From contig NC_018027.1 in NCBI RefSeq assembly GCF_000266905.1, positions 558,001 through 622,000 on the forward strand: a DNA stretch of 64,000 bases, given 5' to 3'. Numbering within the stretch: the stretch's first letter is position 1; each line of letters opens with the position of its first letter. The notes below the pieces were generated by a model. The model did not search any database. It saw only the letters and a program-made list of their open reading frames with translations, and had not been told where the DNA came from. This DNA is from Mycolicibacterium chubuense NBB4 (GTDB lineage Bacteria > Actinomycetota > Actinomycetes > Mycobacteriales > Mycobacteriaceae). This document shows positions 1 through 9,146 of the stretch, piece after piece. Both the position numbers and the translations under genes were made by a program.

Positions 1-2
1 TC

Positions 3-914
<912 letters not shown>

Positions 915-928
915 GTCCCTTTCGAGAA

Positions 929-964
929 GGCCCCGGCGTTGCGTGAGCAGCGCCGGGGCTTTTC
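929..964 (+). terminator. Rho-independent terminator of groEL2
   Basis: Perfect 9-bp stem GCCCCGGCG (930-938) and CGCCGGGGC (951-959) with a 12-nt loop, followed by TTTT. It lies 15 nt after the groEL2 stop codon. Confidence 0.9.
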
Positions 965-973
965 GTTGTCCCC

Positions 974-1027
974 ACTGTGGGGGTTATGCACAGCTTCGGC
1001 CCGAGAAGCGTGCGGGAGGCCCACAGT
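974..1027. repeat. Imperfect long hairpin upstream of DUF559 pseudogene
   Basis: Outer arms ACTGTGGG (974-981) and CCCACAGT (1020-1027) enclose nested pairs GCAC/GTGC and GCTTC/GAAGC, so the whole 54 nt can fold into one interrupted stem. The same outer arm sequence returns in the hairpin after the gene at 1889-1949. Confidence 0.65.
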
Positions 1028-1055
1028 CGTCGGCGTCCACGGCGACGGTGCGGGT

Positions 1056-1890
1056 ATGGAACCCTTCCTCGGCAGCGTCGCGGTGCGCAACGGCCATCTG
1101 ACCCGTCGGGCGCTCGCACGCGATCACCGGGCGATCTATCGCGACGTCTACGTGCCCGAACGACGTCGCGCTCACCGCTCGAATCAGAGCCCACGCCGCA
1201 TGGCTGGCCACGGGAGCCCCGCTGTGTGGCCTGTCAGCGGCAGCGGTGTTCGGCACGAAGTGGATCGATCCATCGGCTCCGGTGCAGATACTGCGCGCCG
1301 ATCGTCACGCCCCTCCGGGGATCACAGTCCACACATGGGAGCTCGCGCCTGGTGAGGTGTGCCCCTTCGGTGGCGTGGACACAACGACACCGGCCCGCAC
1401 GGCTTTCGATCTGGGCCGGACGCTGCCCGACTCACAGGCGATTCCGGTGATGGACGCGCTGATGAACGCCACGCGTGTCAGCGTCGCCGAAGTGCTCGCG
1501 GTGGCGGGCGCTCACCCGGGGGTTCGGGGCTCGGCGAGGCTGCGGACCATCCTCGGCCTCGTCGACGGCGGTGCGGAGTCCCCACAGGAGAGCAGGCTGC
1601 GGCTGCTGCTGATCCGCAGCGGCCTTCCGCGGCCGGAGACCCGGATCGAGTTCCGGGACATCCGCGTCCGCGTCGACATGGGGTGGCGGAAGTGGAAGGT
1701 CGCCGTGGAGTACGACGGTGTGCAGCACTGGAACGATCGCCGCCAGCGATCGTGGGACATCGACCGGATCGCACTGCTCGAGGAGGCCGACTGGGCAGTC
1801 GTCCGGGTCAGCAGCGACATGATGAGCCGGCCGACCGTCATCGTCGATCGCGTGCGCGCGAAGCTGCGGGCCGCGGGCTGCCCGGTGTGA
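1056..1890 (+). pseudogene. DUF559 (Vsr-like nuclease fold) protein with AbiEi-like N-terminus, frameshifted
   Basis: Two frames together match the intact paralogue at 41320-42180. An N-terminal piece opens at ATG 1056 (about 33 residues, up to the VYVPE segment near 1158). The remainder continues in the next frame from about 1162 to the stop at 1890. In that second frame no start codon precedes GTG 1246, so the intact protein cannot be made without the shift. The C-terminal part keeps the DUF559 pattern: acidic residue in VDMGW, then EYDGVQHW, then a D..R helix. Shared blocks with the paralogue include LVDGGAESPQE. The simplest cause is loss of 2 nt or gain of 1 nt near 1158-1162. A truncated 214-residue product from GTG 1246 remains possible, as does a sequencing error. 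Confidence 0.75.
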
Positions 1891-1949
1891 CGACTGTGGG
1901 GGCGGCGTACGAAAAAGGGCTGTGCGGCGTACACGGGCCCACAGTCGTC
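1889..1949. repeat. Hairpin downstream of DUF559 pseudogene
   Basis: Perfect 12-bp arms GACGACTGTGGG (1889-1900) and CCCACAGTCGTC (1938-1949). The left arm begins within the stop codon of the pseudogene. The arm core ACTGTGGG is the same as in the hairpin upstream at 974-1027. Confidence 0.75.
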
Positions 1950-1961
1950 GCGGCTCGTCGG

Positions 1962-1967
1962 TAGCCT
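1962..1967 (+). promoter_or_regulatory. -10 hexamer TAGCCT for a leaderless DinB-family transcript
   Basis: TAGCCT fits the actinobacterial TANNNT -10 pattern and ends 8 nt before the GTG at 1975, placing the likely transcription start on the start codon. Confidence 0.5.
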
Positions 1968-1974
1968 CGCCGGC

Positions 1975-2487
1975 GTGACGCAGACCGAACGGCCCATGCC
2001 GCCACTGAACGCCGACGAGCGCACCACCCTCGAAGCCTGGCTCGACTTCTACCGGGCCACCTTGGCACTCAAGTGCGACGGCCTCGGCGACACCGCCCTG
2101 CGCACCGCGTCGGTGCCGCCGTCACCGCTGACCCTGCTGGGGATGCTCCAGCATCTCGCCGAGGTGGAACGCAACTGGTTCCGCCGGGTTCTGGCCGGCG
2201 AGTCGGTGCCGCCGATCTACGACGCGCAGCCCGACCCGTCCGGCCACGATGGCGGCTTCGAACTGAGCGGAGAGTCGAATAGTTCTGCGGCCGTGGAGAA
2301 TTGGGAGCGCGAGATCGCCGTCGCCCGAACCAACTGCGCAGCACGCGGGCTGGACCACACCAGTGCGTTCGGCGGTGGCGAGGTCAGCCTGAGATGGATC
2401 TATCTGCACATGATCGGCGAGTACGCCCGCCACTGCGGGCACGCCGATCTGATCCGCGAGCGCGTCGACGGTGCCACCGGCGTCTGA
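1975..2487 (+). CDS. DinB/DUF664-family putative thiol-dependent transferase
   Basis: A 170-residue protein of the DinB four-helix fold, DUF664 type. The metal-site pattern is visible as a His in the MLQHLAEVERNW segment (about residues 58-70) and a second motif HMIGEYARHCGH near residues 143-154, which supplies two or more further His residues. Family knowledge: actinobacterial members are mycothiol- or bacillithiol-dependent S-transferases or related metal enzymes of the cytoplasm; the substrate here is unknown. GTG start chosen because a TANNNT hexamer sits just upstream. A second DinB-type protein lies at 8634-9146. Confidence 0.8.
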   Translation: MTQTERPMPPLNADERTTLEAWLDFYRATLALKCDGLGDTALRTASVPPSPLTLLGMLQHLAEVERNWFRRVLAGESVPPIYDAQPDPSGHDGGFELSGESNSSAAVENWEREIAVARTNCAARGLDHTSAFGGGEVSLRWIYLHMIGEYARHCGHADLIRERVDGATGV

Positions 2488-2522
2488 CGAGCGTGTGGGT
2501 CTGATGACAGGCAAGGTGGTGC

Positions 2523-2897
2523 TCACCCGCTGAGCGGCACGCAGTCGTCGCCGCAGCTCGACGCGGTCGGCGGCGAGTCGGGTCCCGGTTTGCGGTGCAG
2601 CACCGCACTCGCCGGTGCGATGCGCACGCCGTGGTCGACCACCGCGGCCCGGCCGTCGATGATGAGCGTGTAGCCGCCGGGTGTCCGCGGCGGCCAGACG
2701 AGCGTCACGTCCGGATGTGCCGAGACGTTGCCGCGGGTGCGGTTGCCGACCGAGGCGACGACGAGCTTGCCGTCGGTGAGGACCGGGTCGACGGCAACGG
2801 TGTGCACCCGATACTCGTCGCCGACGGTCACGAGGTAGGCGTAGGAGAAGTCGCCGAGTGCGTCGGCGAGCCGGTCGAGATCCACCGTGACGCTCAT
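2523..2897 (-). CDS. PPOX-class FMN/F420-binding split-barrel oxidoreductase
   Basis: 124 residues. The fold pattern is that of the pyridoxamine-phosphate-oxidase-like split barrel: YAYLVTVG early, then HTVAVDPV, then a basic NRTRGN loop expected to hold cofactor phosphate, and TLIIDGRAAV near residue 80. Actinobacterial proteins of this size commonly bind F420 or FMN and reduce small substrates. The substrate cannot be told. The start ATG at 2897 has TACCCT ending 7 nt upstream on the minus strand, so the message is probably leaderless. Divergent from the SDR gene at 2971. Confidence 0.8.
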   Translation of the reverse strand: MSVTVDLDRLADALGDFSYAYLVTVGDEYRVHTVAVDPVLTDGKLVVASVGNRTRGNVSAHPDVTLVWPPRTPGGYTLIIDGRAAVVDHGVRIAPASAVLHRKPGPDSPPTASSCGDDCVPLSG

Positions 2898-2903
2898 GCG
2901 GTG

Positions 2904-2909
2904 AGGGTA
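2904..2909 (-). promoter_or_regulatory. -10 hexamer TACCCT, leaderless PPOX-type gene
   Basis: TANNNT hexamer on the minus strand with its last base 7 nt before the ATG at 2897. Confidence 0.5.
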
Positions 2910-2970
2910 CGGCGGCATCGACATCGTCGGCTCGGGAACAACGACGATGCCGGGTGCGGTTGCCGGGAGC

Positions 2971-3783
2971 ATGCCTCTACCTACTCCGTCTCCGACCACC
3001 ACTGCCGTCGTCACCGGTGCCTCCTCGGGCATCGGGGCCGACCTCGCCCGCGAGCTGGCCGCCCGCGGCCACGGCGTCACGCTCGTCGCTCGCCGCGAGG
3101 ACCGGTTGCGTGAACTCGCCGGCGAGCTTGCCGGGCCCGTCCGCGTCGAGGTGATCGCCTGCGACATCGCCGACCCAGACGCCCGCGCCGCGCTGCTCGA
3201 CGAGGTGGCCGGGCGCGGCCTGACCGTCGACGTGCTGGTCAACAACGCTGGGCTGGGCACCATCGGGCCGGTGGCCGACTCGACGCCGGAAGCCGAGATC
3301 GCCCAGGTGCGGGTCAACGTGGAAGCGGTCGTCGACCTGAGCACGCGCGCGGTGCAGCAGATGGTGCCGCGGGGGCGCGGCGCGATCCTCAACGTGGGCT
3401 CCACCGCCGCCTTCCAGCCGTTTCCCGGCCAGTCCGCCTACGGGGCGACCAAGGCCTTCGTCCGCTCCTACACCGAGGCCCTGCGCGCCGAGCTCACCGG
3501 TACCGGCGTCACCGTCGCAGCCCTGCACCCCGGACCCGTGCGGACGGAGTTCCTGCAGACGGCCGGCATCGACGAGGACGTGTTCGGCGCCGCGTTCCCG
3601 AAGTTCATGTGGACGCCGTCGCGAACCGTGGCCAAAGCCGGTATCGATGCGCTCGCCGGTGACCGCGGCAGCGTGATCCCGGGGCTGCCGAACGAGATCA
3701 GCGCGCGGATCTTCGAATTGATGCCGCGCCGGATCCTGCTGCCGCTGCTCACCCGTCAGCATCCCGCGCTGCGCACCCGCTAG
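2971..3783 (+). CDS. Short-chain dehydrogenase/reductase (SDR, classical type)
   Basis: 270 residues from ATG 2971; an in-frame ATG at 2947 would add eight residues. Shows the NAD(P)-binding TGASSGIG near the N-terminus, an ARRxDR segment after the second strand that suggests NADP(H), the NNAG motif, and the catalytic pair YGATK. The C-terminal region with ILLPLL resembles membrane-associated SDRs of the DltE/YqjQ type. Substrate unknown; mycobacteria have very many such enzymes. Followed after 4 nt by a convergent gene. Confidence 0.88.
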   Translation: MPLPTPSPTTTAVVTGASSGIGADLARELAARGHGVTLVARREDRLRELAGELAGPVRVEVIACDIADPDARAALLDEVAGRGLTVDVLVNNAGLGTIGPVADSTPEAEIAQVRVNVEAVVDLSTRAVQQMVPRGRGAILNVGSTAAFQPFPGQSAYGATKAFVRSYTEALRAELTGTGVTVAALHPGPVRTEFLQTAGIDEDVFGAAFPKFMWTPSRTVAKAGIDALAGDRGSVIPGLPNEISARIFELMPRRILLPLLTRQHPALRTR

Positions 3784-3787
3784 GGAG

Positions 3788-4708
3788 TCAGGGCACGTGG
3801 GGCTTGATCTCTTCGATCACCCACCGCGCGTAATCGAGGTAGGCCTCGACTCCGGTGACCGCAGGGATGGGCACCGAGCTGACCGTCACGCCGAGTTCGC
3901 TGAAATGCCCGAGCTTGTCGATGATCTCCGGCGCGCGCATGCCCGGCCGCTGAGTGGGATCGTCGAGCACGACGTGTCCTTCGCCGATCAGGGAGGTGCC
4001 GAGCCCGTAGCACACCTCGAAGGGGCGGCCGTCGAACGTCGGTTGCGACTTGATGTAGTCGATCCGCGCCGGTATGTCCTCGGGCTGGGTGAGAAACGGG
4101 ATCCATCCCGAGGCGAAGCGGGCGGCCCGCCGCAACGGTGCGTCGGCATCGCCGCCGATCCAGATCGGTGGATGAGGCTGTTGCACCGGCTTGGGCTCGA
4201 ACGAGACCTCGTCGAAGCTCACGTACTTGCCGGAGAAGCTGGGTGAGTCGCTGCTCCACAGTTCGAGGATGGCCGCGAGGTATTCGTCGGCCATCTGCCC
4301 GCGCTCTCGGAAGGAGACGCCGAGAAGTGCGAATTCTTCAGGGTCCCAGCCCACTCCGAAGCTGACCATGATGCGGCCGCCGCTCATCCAGTCGGCGGTG
4401 GCGAGTGCCTTGGCCAAGACGACGGGGTGTTGCAGCGGCAGCAGGGTGACGCAGGAGTTGATCGGGATGTGCCGGGTCGCGCCGGCGAGGAACGCTTGAG
4501 CGACGGTCGAGTGGAAATAGTGGGGCCCGGTCAGTTCCACGTGGCTGTTAGGGACGATGAAGTGCTCGGGCACGGCAATCAGGTCAAAGCCGAGTTGCTC
4601 GGCGCAGCGGGCCATCTCAGCCTGGTCCGGTCCCGTCACGGCGCTCTCCCAGGGCTGCGTCAACGCCTTCAGGCGCATCGCATGAGGCATCAGGAACGAG
4701 AACTTCAC
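3788..4708 (-). CDS. LLM-class F420-dependent oxidoreductase
   Basis: 306 residues with the luciferase-like monooxygenase TIM-barrel pattern. The protein begins KFSFLMPH, has an EHF motif (VPEHFIVP), the SGGRIMVSFGVGWDPEEF block near residues 110-130 that is characteristic of F420-dependent LLM enzymes (TIGR03619-like), and PIWIGGDADAPLRRAA. Family knowledge: uses reduced F420 or FMN to reduce or oxidise a small organic substrate in the cytoplasm. The GTG start overlaps the stop of the upstream reductase gene as GTGA (4705-4708), so the two genes are translationally coupled. Confidence 0.88.
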   Translation of the reverse strand: MKFSFLMPHAMRLKALTQPWESAVTGPDQAEMARCAEQLGFDLIAVPEHFIVPNSHVELTGPHYFHSTVAQAFLAGATRHIPINSCVTLLPLQHPVVLAKALATADWMSGGRIMVSFGVGWDPEEFALLGVSFRERGQMADEYLAAILELWSSDSPSFSGKYVSFDEVSFEPKPVQQPHPPIWIGGDADAPLRRAARFASGWIPFLTQPEDIPARIDYIKSQPTFDGRPFEVCYGLGTSLIGEGHVVLDDPTQRPGMRAPEIIDKLGHFSELGVTVSSVPIPAVTGVEAYLDYARWVIEEIKPHVP

Positions 4709-5733
4709 GAGGGCACCGCCTCTGCCGCCAGCTTGCCGACCTCCGCCGCGCTCAGATGCCCCGCGGAGTACATCCACCTCAACGTGTCACGCAGCGTGTC
4801 GGCGGGGTCACGGAAACGCACTCCCAGTTCCCGCGTGGTGCGTTCGGTGTCCGCACCGGGCCAGCGGGTGCCGACCTCCATGGCATCGCGGGTCAGCGGA
4901 AAGTCGAAGTCGTGCAGGCGTTTCGCGATGTCGCCCACCGTGCCCGCCGCGCGCAGAAGGAATCCGGGCACCGTCACCTTCCGTGGACGGGTACCGGTGA
5001 GACGGCAACACAGCTCGTAGATCTGCGGCCACGTGAGCATCTCGGATGCAGCGACATAGCGGTCTGGACCCGGAGGCAGTTCGAGCAGCGTGACGTGGAG
5101 TCGAGCGAGGTCTCGGACGTCGACGATCTGGAGGCCGCCCGTGGTGATCAGGAAAGTGTCGTGCAGGAACGACGCCAGACCGGCATTGACCGCGCTCGGA
5201 CCGGGGTCGTGGGGTCCGACGATGCCGGCCGGATAGCTGATCCGGATTCCTGCGCCGCTGTCCTGCAGACGCCGCACGTACCTTTCGGCACGCGCCTTCG
5301 AGCGCGCGTAGGCGGTGCTGCCGTCGACGATCGGCATCGTCGTCGTCATCGGAGGGCCGCCGGGTCTGAAGAACACGGTGAGGCTGGACACATGCACGAT
5401 GCGAGTAACCCCGCGGTCGGCTGCGGCGCCGATCACCACTTCGGCCCCGCGGGTGTTCGTGTTCTCGACGAGGCTCGCCGAGGCGCGGCGCAGGTCCACC
5501 AGCGCGGCGGTGTGGATGACGCCGTCACAGCCGGCGAGTGCGTCCTCGACCGCGGCGTGATCGACCATGTCGGCGGTCACGACGTCGGTGGGCACCAGTC
5601 CGAGCGGGTCGAAGACGCGGCGCACCTTGGCGGGGTCGCGGACCATCAGCCGGACGTCGTGACCGGCGGCCATCAGCGCGGCCGCAGTGTGCGAACCGGT
5701 GAAGCCGGTACCGCCGGTGACGAGCACCTTCAC
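4705..5733 (-). CDS. NAD-dependent epimerase/dehydratase (extended SDR)
   Basis: 342 residues from the first of two close GTG codons (5733; the second is at 5727). N-terminal Rossmann motif VTGGTGFTGSH, a VIHTAA motif, an SSLTVF block, the catalytic YARSK, and a C-terminal substrate domain. It resembles dihydroflavonol-4-reductase or 3-beta-hydroxysteroid-dehydrogenase-like actinobacterial enzymes; the exact substrate is not visible. It is first gene of a two-gene operon with the F420-dependent oxidoreductase. Confidence 0.88.
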   Translation of the reverse strand: MKVLVTGGTGFTGSHTAAALMAAGHDVRLMVRDPAKVRRVFDPLGLVPTDVVTADMVDHAAVEDALAGCDGVIHTAALVDLRRASASLVENTNTRGAEVVIGAAADRGVTRIVHVSSLTVFFRPGGPPMTTTMPIVDGSTAYARSKARAERYVRRLQDSGAGIRISYPAGIVGPHDPGPSAVNAGLASFLHDTFLITTGGLQIVDVRDLARLHVTLLELPPGPDRYVAASEMLTWPQIYELCCRLTGTRPRKVTVPGFLLRAAGTVGDIAKRLHDFDFPLTRDAMEVGTRWPGADTERTTRELGVRFRDPADTLRDTLRWMYSAGHLSAAEVGKLAAEAVPS

Positions 5734-5954
5734 CGCTCGAATCCTAGGGAGCGTGCCGCACCTCGGGCCGCTTATCGCAGTCAGAACGTGCCGGCGCGAT
5801 CCAATCCCTTGCGTTGTCAATGGGTCCCGCCGCGGACCGGCTTCGCTGCGCTGCGCAGCGTCCGCGGTCGGACCGTTGCACCGCAAGAAGCGAGCATCGG
5901 ATCACGCGGTGGTGGAGGTAGCTACCATCGCCTTCGTAGCGTCGAATTCAGTGG

Positions 5955-7676
5955 TCAGGCGGGAGCCGGCCTGCGACCGCGGATCAACCTGCCGGGGCGC
6001 GCGTCGGTGGGCGCACCGTTCTCGGCGATCACCTCACCGGAGACGATGGTCGCGACGTAGCCGTCCGCGCTCTGGTCCAGTCGACGGCCGCCGCCGGGCA
6101 GGTCGTGGGTGACGACGGGCCGGTGCAGCCGGATCGTCGCGGCATCGATGATGTTGAGATCGGCCTTGTAGCCCACGGAGATTCGGCCGCGGTCCGCCAG
6201 GCCCGCGACGCGCGCGGGCGCCGACGTCAGCTCCCGGACGGCGTCTTCGAGGGGCAGCCGGCCCGTTGCCCGGTCCCGGACCCAGTGCGTCAGCATGTAC
6301 GTGGGAAAGCTTGCGTCGCAGATCATTCCGTAATGAGCGCCGCCGTCGCCCAGGCCGAGGACCACGTCGTCGCGCCGGAGCAGCTCGGCCACGGTGTCCA
6401 GCGAACCGTCCCGGAAGTTCGCGAGCGTGACCAGCAGCATGGCGTGTCCGTCGTCGTCGAGGAGGCGGTCATAGGCCTCCTCGAGCGGACTGACGCCGCG
6501 GGCGCGGGCCCGGCTCGCGATGCTGTCGGTGCGGGGCGGCTCGTAGTTCGGCGGATCGCCGAGCGGGAACATCCACTCCCAGGCCTGCGCGGCGAACATC
6601 AGCGGGTGGCCGTCGCCGGCCGGCCGGTCGGCCAGGATGCGTTCGCGGACTTCGGGTTTTCCCATCTCGGCGACGCGCTCGGCCAGCGGCAGGTGGGCCA
6701 GTTCGCGGTAGCTCGGGTACATGACGAACGGGTTGCCGGACAGTTCGAGCCCGATCACCAGCCCGATGGGCCGCGGGAAGATCTGCGCTGTGATATCGCC
6801 GCCCGCTGCGTTGGCCTTCTCGACCATGGTCAGCCCGTCGACGAAGAACGGATCACCGGCGTTGCCGATCGCCAAGGTGAACGTCACCGGAAGGCGGACG
6901 TCCTCGGCGACGTCGAACACCGTCTGCAGCGCGGGCCCGTAATCGCCGGCGACGAGGTCCGGCACGAACTGGATCAGCCCGCCGCCGGCGTCCTTCACAC
7001 CCCGGGCGATCGCCTCGATCTCGGCGTGGCCCGCGTCGAAACTCGGTATCGGATGGCCGCTTTCGCTCTTGTGCAGGGTCAGCCGCGACGATGCGAAGCC
7101 CAGCGCACCGACCTGGACGGCCTCGGTCGCGAGCTTGCGCATGAGCGCCAGGTCCTCGTCGGTGGCGGGTTCGCGGTCCACGCCGCGCTGACCCATCACA
7201 TAGACGCGCAGCGGCGAATGGGGGAGCAGTGCGGCGACATCGATGTCGCGCGGCCTGCTGTCGAGCGCATCGAGGAACTCGGGGAACGTCTCCCACGTCC
7301 ACGGCAGTCCGTCGACCATGACCACACCGGGGATGTCCTCGACGCCGGCCATCAGGTCGACGAGCACCTCGTGATCGTCGGGCCGGCACGGCGCGAAGCC
7401 CACACCGCAGTTGCCCATCACCGCGGTGGTGACGCCGTGCGCCGACGACGGGATCAGGCGATCCGACCAGATGGCCTGGCCGTCGTAATGGGTGTGCAGA
7501 TCGACGAACCCCGGCGTGACGACCAGTCCGGTGGCGTCGATCTCGCGCTGTCCCGGACCGTCGACCGTCCCGACCGCGGTGATGACACCGTCGTCGATCG
7601 CGACGTCCCCGGTGAAGGGCGGCCCGCCGAGCCCGTCGACGATGGTGCCGTTGCGGATGATCAAGTCGTGCGCCAT
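5955..7676 (-). CDS. Amidohydrolase, D-aminoacylase / N-acyl-D-amino-acid deacylase type
   Basis: 573 residues. The metal-dependent amidohydrolase barrel is clear: the first-strand motif H61-T-H63 in VDLHTHYDGQ, GVTTAVMGNCGVG following, and a late aspartate in GLGDGGAHYG. The small beta-sandwich of the composite domain is split between the N-terminus (IIRNGTIVDG) and the C-terminus (GYKADLNIID). COG3653 proteins cleave N-acyl-D-amino acids, but many mycobacterial members have no tested substrate. The gene stands alone between divergent neighbours. Confidence 0.88.
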   Translation of the reverse strand: MAHDLIIRNGTIVDGLGGPPFTGDVAIDDGVITAVGTVDGPGQREIDATGLVVTPGFVDLHTHYDGQAIWSDRLIPSSAHGVTTAVMGNCGVGFAPCRPDDHEVLVDLMAGVEDIPGVVMVDGLPWTWETFPEFLDALDSRPRDIDVAALLPHSPLRVYVMGQRGVDREPATDEDLALMRKLATEAVQVGALGFASSRLTLHKSESGHPIPSFDAGHAEIEAIARGVKDAGGGLIQFVPDLVAGDYGPALQTVFDVAEDVRLPVTFTLAIGNAGDPFFVDGLTMVEKANAAGGDITAQIFPRPIGLVIGLELSGNPFVMYPSYRELAHLPLAERVAEMGKPEVRERILADRPAGDGHPLMFAAQAWEWMFPLGDPPNYEPPRTDSIASRARARGVSPLEEAYDRLLDDDGHAMLLVTLANFRDGSLDTVAELLRRDDVVLGLGDGGAHYGMICDASFPTYMLTHWVRDRATGRLPLEDAVRELTSAPARVAGLADRGRISVGYKADLNIIDAATIRLHRPVVTHDLPGGGRRLDQSADGYVATIVSGEVIAENGAPTDARPGRLIRGRRPAPA

Positions 7677-7752
7677 ACCTGCGAATGTACGGCGGCGGCC
7701 TGATCGATCACTTCGGAATCACCTGTGTCGGCCGGCCGCCGTTCGGCTCCGC

Positions 7753-8253
7753 TCAGTCGAGTGCGTCGGCGTAGCTGTCGCGCAGTGCTTCCCAGCCCAC
7801 GGCCAGCGCATCGGGGCCGACGCGACGCGGCACGTCGGCGCCGGCGAGCACGGGCTCGAGTACGTCGAAGCAGACGTGCCAGCCCGCCGCGTTCATCGGC
7901 GCGGGACCCCGGTCGGCCATCCTGTGCTCGAGGGTGAGCGTGCACCCGGTGTCGCTGTCGGTCAGCCGCCACCGGAGGACGTCGTCGCCCCAGCGGTGCA
8001 CGAGTTCGTGCGGGGCGTCGACCGCGAGCACCTCACCGTCGACCGGATCGCCGTCGGGGCGCTCGCGGATCTGCCGGGCGCCGATCGACGTCAGCGGCGC
8101 GTCCGGGACGACCGGCGACCACCGGGCGAGTCGCTGCGGATCGGTCAGCCACCGCCACACCACGTCGGCGCGGTGAGGCAGCGTGCGGGTCATGGTCAGC
8201 ACCCAGGCGCCGTCGCGGTGGTCGAGTGTCGCATCAAAGCTGCTGAGACTCAT
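7753..8253 (-). CDS. SRPBCC/AHSA1-domain protein
   Basis: 166 residues with the START-like AHSA1 pattern: RTLPHRADVVWRWLTDPQRLARW near residues 22-45 and a closing long helix GWEALRDSYADAL. Such domains bind hydrophobic ligands, and in this arrangement are typically controlled by an adjacent ArsR regulator. Its ATG overlaps the TGA of the regulator gene upstream (ATGA at 8250-8253), so it is the second gene of a two-gene operon. Ligand unknown. Confidence 0.87.
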   Translation of the reverse strand: MSLSSFDATLDHRDGAWVLTMTRTLPHRADVVWRWLTDPQRLARWSPVVPDAPLTSIGARQIRERPDGDPVDGEVLAVDAPHELVHRWGDDVLRWRLTDSDTGCTLTLEHRMADRGPAPMNAAGWHVCFDVLEPVLAGADVPRRVGPDALAVGWEALRDSYADALD

Positions 8254-8555
8254 GCCTGCTCCTCATCGATCAGTCGGGCCAGGTGGTCGAGGCTCATCGA
8301 CCACTTCCGGTGGAAGGGCGTGATCCACGCCAGGACCTCGGGCAGCGGATCGTCTGCCAGGTGGTACACCCGCCGCTTTCCGGCGACCTCGACGCGCACG
8401 GCGCCCGCATCGCGCAGCACCCCGAGATGCTTGGACGCCAGGGGTTGCGAAATATCGAGGCGAGCAACGAGCGTCGCGACATCGGCACCGCCGGCGCGCA
8501 GTTCGTCGAGGATGCGGCGACGGGTCGGGTCGGCGATCACCGCGAAGGAGTCCAC
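8250..8555 (-). CDS. ArsR-family winged-helix regulator
   Basis: 101 residues from GTG 8555. Begins VDSFAVIADPTRRRIL, followed by the recognition helix region LDISQPLASKHLGVLRDAG and the wing VAGKRRVYHL, the standard ArsR layout. No Cys cluster of metal sensors is present, so it probably responds to an organic ligand or to its SRPBCC partner. A 7-bp inverted repeat sits directly upstream (8560-8583), between it and the divergent DinB gene, and is the likely operator for both directions. Confidence 0.9.
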   Translation of the reverse strand: MDSFAVIADPTRRRILDELRAGGADVATLVARLDISQPLASKHLGVLRDAGAVRVEVAGKRRVYHLADDPLPEVLAWITPFHRKWSMSLDHLARLIDEEQA

Positions 8556-8559
8556 GCAT

Positions 8560-8583
8560 TCATATAACCAAGCAGATATATGA
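8560..8583. promoter_or_regulatory. Operator-like palindrome of the ArsR-SRPBCC operon
   Basis: Perfect arms TCATATA (8560-8566) and TATATGA (8577-8583) around 10 nt that include AACCAAG. This is an AT-rich island in GC-rich DNA, five bases from the ArsR start codon and 50 bp from the divergent DinB gene. Its place suggests autoregulation. Confidence 0.65.
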
Positions 8584-8633
8584 CCGTCAAGGAATGTGAC
8601 CTGACGTCCGGGCTCCGGCGTAACTTGGCGACC

Positions 8634-9146
8634 ATGGCCGATATCGATGCTGCCCGCGAAATCCTGCGCGACTCGTTCACCCGTCTGATCGAGCACTCCG
8701 ACGATCTGACCGACGGCCTGACCGAGGAGGTCGCGTACTACCGCCCGACTCCCGAGGCGAACACCATCGTCTGGCTGCTGTGGCACACCGCCCGTATGCA
8801 GGACGCGCAGGTGTGCGACATCGCCGGCCGGGAGCAGGTGTGGTTCGCCGACGGCTGGGTGGACAGGTTCGCGCTCGACCTGCCGCGTGACGCGCACGGC
8901 TACGGACACAGCCCCGAGGAGGTGTCGAAGGTCCGCGCCACGCCGGATCTTCTGGCCGGTTACTACCACGCCGTGCACCGGGCGTCGCTGGAGTACGTCG
9001 CCTCGGTCTCGGCCGACGAGCTCGGCCGCGTGATCGACGAGCGGTGGGATCCGCCGGTGACCGCGAGCGCGCGGCTGGTCAGTGTCATCGACGACGCTGC
9101 CCAGCATCTGGGTCAGGCCGCCTACGTGCGGGGCATCGCGCACTGA
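8634..9146 (+). CDS. DinB-family protein (DUF664-like)
   Basis: 170 residues; ATG 8634 is chosen over an upstream in-frame codon because the latter would start inside the regulatory palindrome. Contains LLWHTARMQD near residue 58 and QHLGQAAYVRG near the C-terminus, which supply the DinB metal-binding histidines. The shortened sequence resembles mycothiol-dependent maleylpyruvate isomerase-like proteins. Divergent from the ArsR-SRPBCC pair, with which it may share the operator. Confidence 0.82.
   Translation: MADIDAAREILRDSFTRLIEHSDDLTDGLTEEVAYYRPTPEANTIVWLLWHTARMQDAQVCDIAGREQVWFADGWVDRFALDLPRDAHGYGHSPEEVSKVRATPDLLAGYYHAVHRASLEYVASVSADELGRVIDERWDPPVTASARLVSVIDDAAQHLGQAAYVRGIAH

Noticed and set aside
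974..1949. Hairpins around the DUF559 pseudogene as terminal inverted repeats of an insertion sequence
   Set aside because: No transposase is encoded, the arms of each hairpin pair within themselves, and no target-site duplication was seen. They are reported instead as flanking hairpins.
2947..2970. ATG 2947 as the start of the SDR gene
   Set aside because: The extra eight residues do not resemble an SDR N-terminus, while from 2971 the protein begins like known mycobacterial relatives. Neither start has a good ribosome site, so this is a preference only.
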